DNA of 64,000 nucleotides from Rhizomucor pusillus (taxonomy: Eukaryota; Mucoromycota; Mucoromycetes; Mucorales; Lichtheimiaceae). The notes under the pieces are model-generated. The model had not been told where the DNA came from and searched no databases. It saw nothing but the letters and a program-made list of their open reading frames with translations. A program made the translations under genes and the position numbers. The stretch's first letter is position 1. Each line of letters begins with the position of its first letter. Positions 58,687 through 64,000 of the stretch are shown here, one piece after another. The stretch spans positions 1 through 64,000 of the forward strand of contig FWWN02000673.1 in NCBI GenBank assembly GCA_900175165.2, in the 5' to 3' direction.

Positions 58687-61155
58687 CATCGGCGCTTAGT
58701 TCATCAATTTTTTCAAGACTGTATCCCTAACCTCCTAGATATGTAGTATACACAAAGTTCTTTGTTTTTCTCAAATATCATCTATCCATATTGAGCATCG
58801 CCAGAACCCGTGGCTGTCTCAATTGGCAGTTTTGTGTGAAAATAGCAAGAAAGTATACAAAGAAAATATTATTTTGATTAGAGCGTACTGACGATGCATG
58901 ATTTCGGTATTGCCATCTCTTGTTTGTCACAACGCATCTGATAACTATGCACCAGCGCTGGGCGTCGAAACAAAGACGCTGTGCAACATTTAGACTTGAA
59001 AAGAAGAATTGGCGTAGAGTCGTTTGCTAGATATGCAAATAAACCTAAGATCGTCTTTATTTGAAGACGGTCAGTGGATCCATACCATGAGAATATTGTT
59101 GAATGCTATTAGTTCCAGTCATCTGTTAATTAGCAAAGAATCTGTTGCTATAGCTTGCCATACCAGACAAGTACCCATGTACATTTTCTGATTCACATGC
59201 AACATCAAAGAATGTAAAGTTAATAACCGGCATGTTCTTGTACTATTTAGTCTTTGCTGCTGCAGCAAAACTTTCGGCTTTTCCGAAGCCAGGGCTGACG
59301 GCATATTTCAAAAATTCAACCCACCACCCCCCAAGCATGCTCCTCCTTGCTTTTTCAGTCTGCATACTGCAAGGGACTGCGCACATATCAATGGTAGGGT
59401 CCATAGCTACATGTGCCATCCCTGCGTATGATATACCTTAAACAAATTTGACTATACTACCATTTGCACTGCTTCTCAACCTTTTTTACAAGAGTTGAAA
59501 GCATACCATTCCCATCATCTAACGATCTATCCAGTTTGCAAAAGAATGCCCGCCCTTTTCTGCCCTTCCTTTGGGAGACTTGCAAGTTTATCTGGTTTAA
59601 GCTACTGGATCTTGAAAGGGAATTTCGGTTGGATAACCTTAGCAGGTGATCCCATTTATTATCAGCGTTCCTGTTAACTTTCAAGCCTCGCTAAATTATC
59701 GAGGATCCACTCAGTTAGCGGTAGACCGTTTGAAGACCATCGGGCAGGGAAAACCCCGCGAAGAATGGAGCAGGGAAAAGCCTGGCAGGATGTATGTACA
59801 TTCTTTCTTCTTTGGTGTCGTTGCCAGGATATCAGTGTCTACCGGGGAAGTTGATGAGTATTGTCAACTAGCGGCCTTCCATAGTCTCCGTAAACTTATA
59901 CACCGTGTCTGGTCGCCCTTTGTCGCTTGGATCCTCGAACGGTATGTAAGAAGCCATTCGTAGCTTTGGCCCCCCATTTTGAATGCAACTCGGCGTAATC
60001 CTCGATTCAACAGTTACCTGTTCGATCCACCAGTACAGTCTGGTGTACGCTCGGACCACGCGCCAGTTACCTTTCAGTGGCACCGATGATATATGCCAGG
60101 CAAATTTGTAATACTAGCAGCAGCAAGCTTATCTGATGATTACCTGGACTAGGAAATCTTATCACCAAGTATGAGGTTCAATTAATTCGATGCCTGCATA
60201 TAAGTAAAGATAGCATCTTGTAGAAAAAGGATTTGCGGATACGCAATGCTTCTAGGCTGCAATCAGTTATAACCTTTGGCTAGATACACTTCGTGAGAGA
60301 AGCAGCACATCGCAGCGCGTCCATTGCACCGCCACGGCGCTCTGTGCTTAGCTTTTTAACAAAGCATCTGATTTAGTGTCCTTGGGATTTTTTTCTTGCC
60401 CTTCTACTGGAGATAGTGTCTTTGTGACCAGCACTTTAAAATTTCTTTACAAAGCTGTACATAGCCCAAAGGGATTTCTCATCAGCATCATGCGTGCACA
60501 TCTCTCAAGAGCTAAGAAAATCCCAAAAATGTCCGCGACTCCACTGTGCAACTGTACACTTTCGGTACGCCCAATGACATCAACAATGTCGCACACATGG
60601 ATGTTGAGCTACACGAGAAAATGTCAACAAGCCTGATGTGAATGGCGAAAGAAAACGAATTGAAAAGACGCGCAATCCCCTGCACTCTCTGTTTGCGTGT
60701 TTAATCATAGTAGTAAGATTTGCCTTCTTCTGAGCACCATACAAGAGTAAGAAAAACGAGAACAAAATAGAAAAGTATATATATCCATCGTCAACAACAG
60801 GTATCGTGGATGCTATAAAGTTCAGTATGTATAAGTCCTTCACTATCGTCATATAGCAAGGCGGAGCGAAAGAAAGAAAGTGAGCAAGGAAAAGAAAAGA
60901 TAAAAAAGGGACGAGGAATATGTGCATAAGTGTGGAGTTGGAGTTGGGGGGGATAGTGTCGTATGTTACACGTTTCGACAAGCAAAAGAAGAGGATTCAG
61001 GAGGCGTGCAAAAGAGGAAAAAAAGGTGACGGTCGCTATGTATATATAAGATTGGCGTGTTGTGTGTGTCTGTGTGTCTGTGCGAGTTTGTTTGCTGTGT
61101 GTATATATATACTTTGACGTTGAGAGGATACTGGACAATATAGACATTGTTCGTT
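58687..61155. other. Gene-poor region, no supported gene
   Basis: About 2.5 kb. Paired frames at 59640-60083 on both strands contain protein-like stretches (plus: CQLAAFHSLRKLIHRVWSPF; minus: YTRLYWWIEQVTVESRI), but neither has a family match or exon partners, so they may be relics. The stretch at 61040-61115 is GT/TG-rich and AT-rich (TATATATA). The rest shows nothing. Confidence 0.4.
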
Positions 61156-61422
61156 TTAGAGATAGAGTTCGTTATCACTGTCGTCATCGTCGTCAAGCCG
61201 CTCCTTTGGCACGGAAATATCCAAAAGGCAGAAGAATGGTTGTCTGTACAGGGTATCGTCGGCCATGCTCCACTGGGAAGGGTGCACACCGTTCCGAGGG
61301 CAAGAAGACTATGCGAATAGTAAAGAGATCAGTTCGACTGATTTGTGATAAAAAAGGGCTGAGGGGATACTTACTTGATGTTGAGGAAGCCAGCTTCCGC
61401 AGAGTTCACAAGTGGCAGGCAT
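61156..61422 (-). CDS. Small two-exon gene: Cys/His motif and acidic tail
   Basis: Exon 1 (61422-61375, 16 codons from an ATG) ends at a GTAAGT donor. The intron closes with CATAG, and exon 2 (61308-61156) gives a 66-residue protein. It starts MPATCELCGSWLPQHQSSC, which spaces as C-x2-C-x6-H-x3-C, a plausible single zinc site straddling the intron. The second half (ADDTLYRQ, then DISVPKERLDDDDDSDNELYL split by no gap) ends in a strongly acidic tail. The phase-0 join restores one unbroken frame and both splice sites fit consensus. The DD...(I/V)xVP...L then acidic pattern faintly recalls the APC13/Swm1 subunit of the anaphase-promoting complex, but the match is weak. I do not name the gene. 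Confidence 0.45.
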
Positions 61423-62825
61423 TTGAGTAGGACGCATTGATGCTATTACGAAACGGGATATGTCGATAAGAAAAAGGAAGAAAAAAAGAGCTGAGGAAGA
61501 AAAGAGAGGAAGAAAGGAAGAAGAGGGGAGAAATCAGGTTTTTATACACTTTTGCAAAGATGTCAAAGACGTCAATTTCTGCATTTCCTGACCCCCCACC
61601 CTCCTCCTTTCCTCCCGCAAAGCAAACTGGCCCCCCAAATTCCCATCAGCACAATTCTAATTTACTTGTATTCACTTGCAAGGCAGCCCACGTGTTGCAA
61701 ATCATGTTGTCGTGGAGAAAATTACTTCCCAACGTGTGCTGTTGTGACAACCCGGTGTCCTGGGGTCCCATCCCACAACACCGATGAGTGCTTCGCAGAG
61801 TAGTGCGAAAAAAAAAAAATAAAGAGGACAGCAGAGAATGCCCCGTTACACTAGCGCCACTTCTGGATTGTATCACCAACGAGGCATGATTTCCCAGAAC
61901 TCATATATGAGGTATACTATACATATATGTACGTAGAGTAACCTTGAAACGCTGTGTTTCAGGATGCATGGTGGGTTTCTGTACCTAATCTCCTCTGCCG
62001 CCCTGCGTTCTCTCTTTTTCCGCACCTTGTATAGTTTGGGCACTGATGCCGATAAGGGAAAAAACATAACACAAACTAAAAATTCAGGGATTGTACAGAC
62101 CCCGCGAGTTGCACGCGCCGATACAAAACTTTCAATGTGGACCTCTGAGTCACATTGCATACTGTGTGCGCCCAAGTTGGCTCACCATAGCTATCCCTCT
62201 GGAGATTGCGTTGTACTATCTTCCTCACAACCAATAATAATAATGACAAGGCAACAACTCCCAACATAAGCTCGTCGCACCAACCAGATGATCCCCATCT
62301 CATACCCTGCCCCTCACTTGACTTAACAGCAAACAAATCATGCAAACATCATAACAACAAATACATGTTATTCCTTAGCCTTTTGTTTACGATCTGCTAT
62401 CCTGATGATGATCCCTTTCGGAAAAAGAAAACGTAACCGTATATCTCGTTTGTCAGAACGACGACCACGAACACGACCACGAACACGACAACAACAACAA
62501 CAACAACAACAAATAATAAATTTATGTCCCGTGTCCTTTAGCCTATTTGATGGATAAGCAAACAGTAATAGTGTAAAATATGTACTGGCAGCACGGGACT
62601 TGTGTGACCGATGGGCGGAACTCGGTACTTGACAGAGGGCACGATAAGAACGACGGCTGCTAATAGGCAAAGAATTTAGCAGCATGCCGGTAGTTCGTTT
62701 GCTTCTAGCGTGATGATGGCCAACATGTTCAACGATGACGACGAGTAGCTTCCGACACTGAGCTCTCCGTCGGATGTTTTATCTCTGCTGCTGCTGCTCT
62801 CATTACCAGTAGTTGTCGTCAACAG
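61423..62825. other. Spacer with simple repeats
   Basis: Near 61470-61530 it is a purine-rich GAAGAA/AGGAAG stretch, probably the leader of the small gene on the minus strand. There is a poly-A run near 61808-61820. No coding sequence is supported; frames here are biased by simple sequence. Confidence 0.4.
62459..62514. repeat. ACGACC/ACGAAC and CAA simple repeat
   Basis: Two copies of a 12-bp unit (ACGACCACGAAC) run into about nine CAA/ACA units. Short frames over it code for Arg-Gly or poly-Cys on the minus strand and are artefacts. Confidence 0.75.
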
Positions 62826-64000
62826 GTGCGTGGCATCTTTTTGGACCTTTTTCCTCCAGCAGTAACCGTATCTCCTTTGCTTCACAATCTACAGCGCATG
62901 CAACAGCAGCAGCAACGAAGCATGTGGCCCGACTGTAATCATGCCATGAAAAACTTCTTATCAAGCTTGCATGGCACTACTCGACTAGTGATGGGCGTTG
63001 ATCATACTGGTTATGGTTCCCACTCACATTAATATCATTGCATTTAGCCGTGATGTTGTACAATTTTACGTGGAATGTGGACCCAGAAGATAGGTCATCT
63101 CACCACATTTATGAGAAGTTCGGCCCCAGTGTAGAAGAATGGAGAGAAAATATCACACCACTGCATACGGCGCAAGATCAGTTTGCTGAGCTGATTAAAA
63201 ACTATATACTTTCCCAGAGAGAGCAGGTACATTCTTAGAAAATATCCCGCGCAGCTGCAATGCTGTGTATCATGGTAGATATTGACCATCTGATAAAGAA
63301 GCGGGGTTGCTCTATCTCACTTATTCAAAGCAGGAAGCAGTCACTGCAGACACTTTCCCGTATCCACAGAAAAGAAAAAGAATCTGGGGGCCATGAACAG
63401 ATGGCTTTGACTGCGACCTTTTCTGATTTGTATGTATCTATATCTGGAATCGTTGAGATAAGCAACAAGATGGTTGATTCTTGTACGCCAGCGACATGGC
63501 TCGAGCACGAGATTTACGTGGTTCCGGTAACTGAAGACGTATGTACTATGCATTTTATACGCACAAGCGTGAGTGAAAGCGCAGGGAGCCCTCCTCGTGG
63601 ATCACGAAAACTTTGAGTTGCTGCCGCTGTTCTCCGCTCGCTGGAACGAGAAAATCCACAGCACTCACAGTAAGCTGCAAGACGACTATAAAGGTCATTG
63701 CCATAACAAGCATCCACACAGAGCATTCAAGTTTGGAACGGCAACAGCGCACTATTCAAATACATCGTTTCATATCTGTTACCGAATCTATGGCAAATAA
63801 GCGCCGTGTTGTTCATCGGTTTATTCCGGAGCTATTATACACACACGCGAATAAATGAGATTTGCTATATCCCATTAATAAGTACGATTCGCAGATTCCA
63901 AGTCCCAATAAACAGCTCGTAGTAGGAAAGTTATACGCCCCGTTGCACACTGATGGAGGCGATAATGAGCTTGTATTCACCTTGGACACGCATGTGATAG
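62826..64000 (+). CDS. Unrecognised multi-exon coding sequence at right edge, partial
   Basis: Several plus-strand blocks look coding. The first is a Gln-containing start (LQRMQQQQQRSMWPDCNHAM) followed by LHGTTRLVMGVDHTGYGSHS. After a possible intron comes YNFTWNVDPEDRSSHHIYEK and then FGPSVEEWRENITPLHTAQD, ending near a GTACAT donor (about 63228). Next are LTATFSDLYVSISGIVEISN and HEIYVVPVTED, then ALLVDHENFELLPLFSARWN, and finally an open frame into the window end (QIPSPNKQLVVGKLYAPLH). The blocks lie in different frames, which fits short introns, but I could not place all splice sites. I do not recognise the family. The gene may be intact or decaying; the sequence to the right is needed to tell. 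Confidence 0.4.

Noticed and set aside
59640..60083. Protein-like frames on both strands
   Set aside because: Contradictory strands, no family match, no splice sites.
60580..61147. Minus-strand frames rich in Ser/Phe/Leu and TH repeats
   Set aside because: They come from GT/TG and AAAG simple sequence downstream of the small gene.
1..64000. tRNA, rRNA, CRISPR, bacterial operon signals
   Set aside because: None seen; intron-rich eukaryotic genes throughout. A scan by eye can miss a tRNA, so a covariance-model search would be needed to exclude it.
1..64000. Secondary-metabolite or defence gene cluster
   Set aside because: The P450, urease and DGK1 are near each other, but no synthase, transporter or dedicated regulator accompanies them, and their known roles are unrelated.

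Overview
The window is nuclear DNA of a filamentous fungus, most likely an early-diverging one of the Mucoromycota (Mucorales type). The reasons are: genes with many short introns (about 38-100 nt) with GTAAGT/GTATGT donors; a single-chain fungal urease; a CSL-type transcription factor; a Dgk1-type CTP-dependent diacylglycerol kinase; a P450 cut by seven introns; tandem F-box/LRR-like genes; and decayed pieces of lineage-specific multicopy families. I rebuilt exons by hand from splice sites and reading frame. For ten genes (nine spliced and the one-exon F-box gene) the exon sum is an exact multiple of three, which supports those models.

Layout. 1-5.9 kb: three tandem minus-strand F-box-like paralogues, of which only the middle one is intact. 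6.2-9.2 kb: an F-BAR/DEP/RhoGAP protein (Rgd2 type). 11.2-12.2 kb: a decayed tyrosine recombinase from a DIRS- or Crypton-like element. 13-15.2 kb: a peroxiredoxin-like fragment converging on a gene that resembles KICS2 (C12orf66), a subunit of the animal KICSTOR complex. 17.5-20.9 kb: a CSL (CBF1/Su(H)/Lag-1) transcription factor. 21.4-31.0 kb: a 3160-residue protein with two CH domains, a very long spectrin-like rod and a C-terminal GAS2 (GAR) domain, which is a spectraplakin-like layout. 32.5-37.2 kb: four copies of an unrecognised gene family in inverted arrangement, one of them intact. 38.8-41.6 kb: urease. 42-47 kb: gene-poor, with remains of a multicopy fungal family. 48.0-49.8 kb: a two-finger CCCH protein. 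50.3-51.2 kb: Dgk1. 52.1-54.2 kb: a cytochrome P450. 54.5-56.2 kb: a single-pass membrane protein with an LEA-2-like domain. 57.2-58.7 kb: a UPF0415 (C7orf25/DUF1308) protein. 61.2-61.4 kb: a small two-exon gene with a Cys/His motif and an acidic tail. 62.8-64.0 kb: unrecognised coding sequence running off the right edge.

The genes do not form a metabolic cluster. The main interest is the number of genes best known from animals (spectraplakin-like, KICS2-like, CSL, UPF0415) lying beside young, fast-decaying fungus-specific families. KICS2-like and Dgk1 touch nutrient signalling and lipid metabolism. The Rgd2-type GAP and the spectraplakin-like protein touch actin, microtubules and polarity. 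These links are inference from family knowledge, not from gene order.
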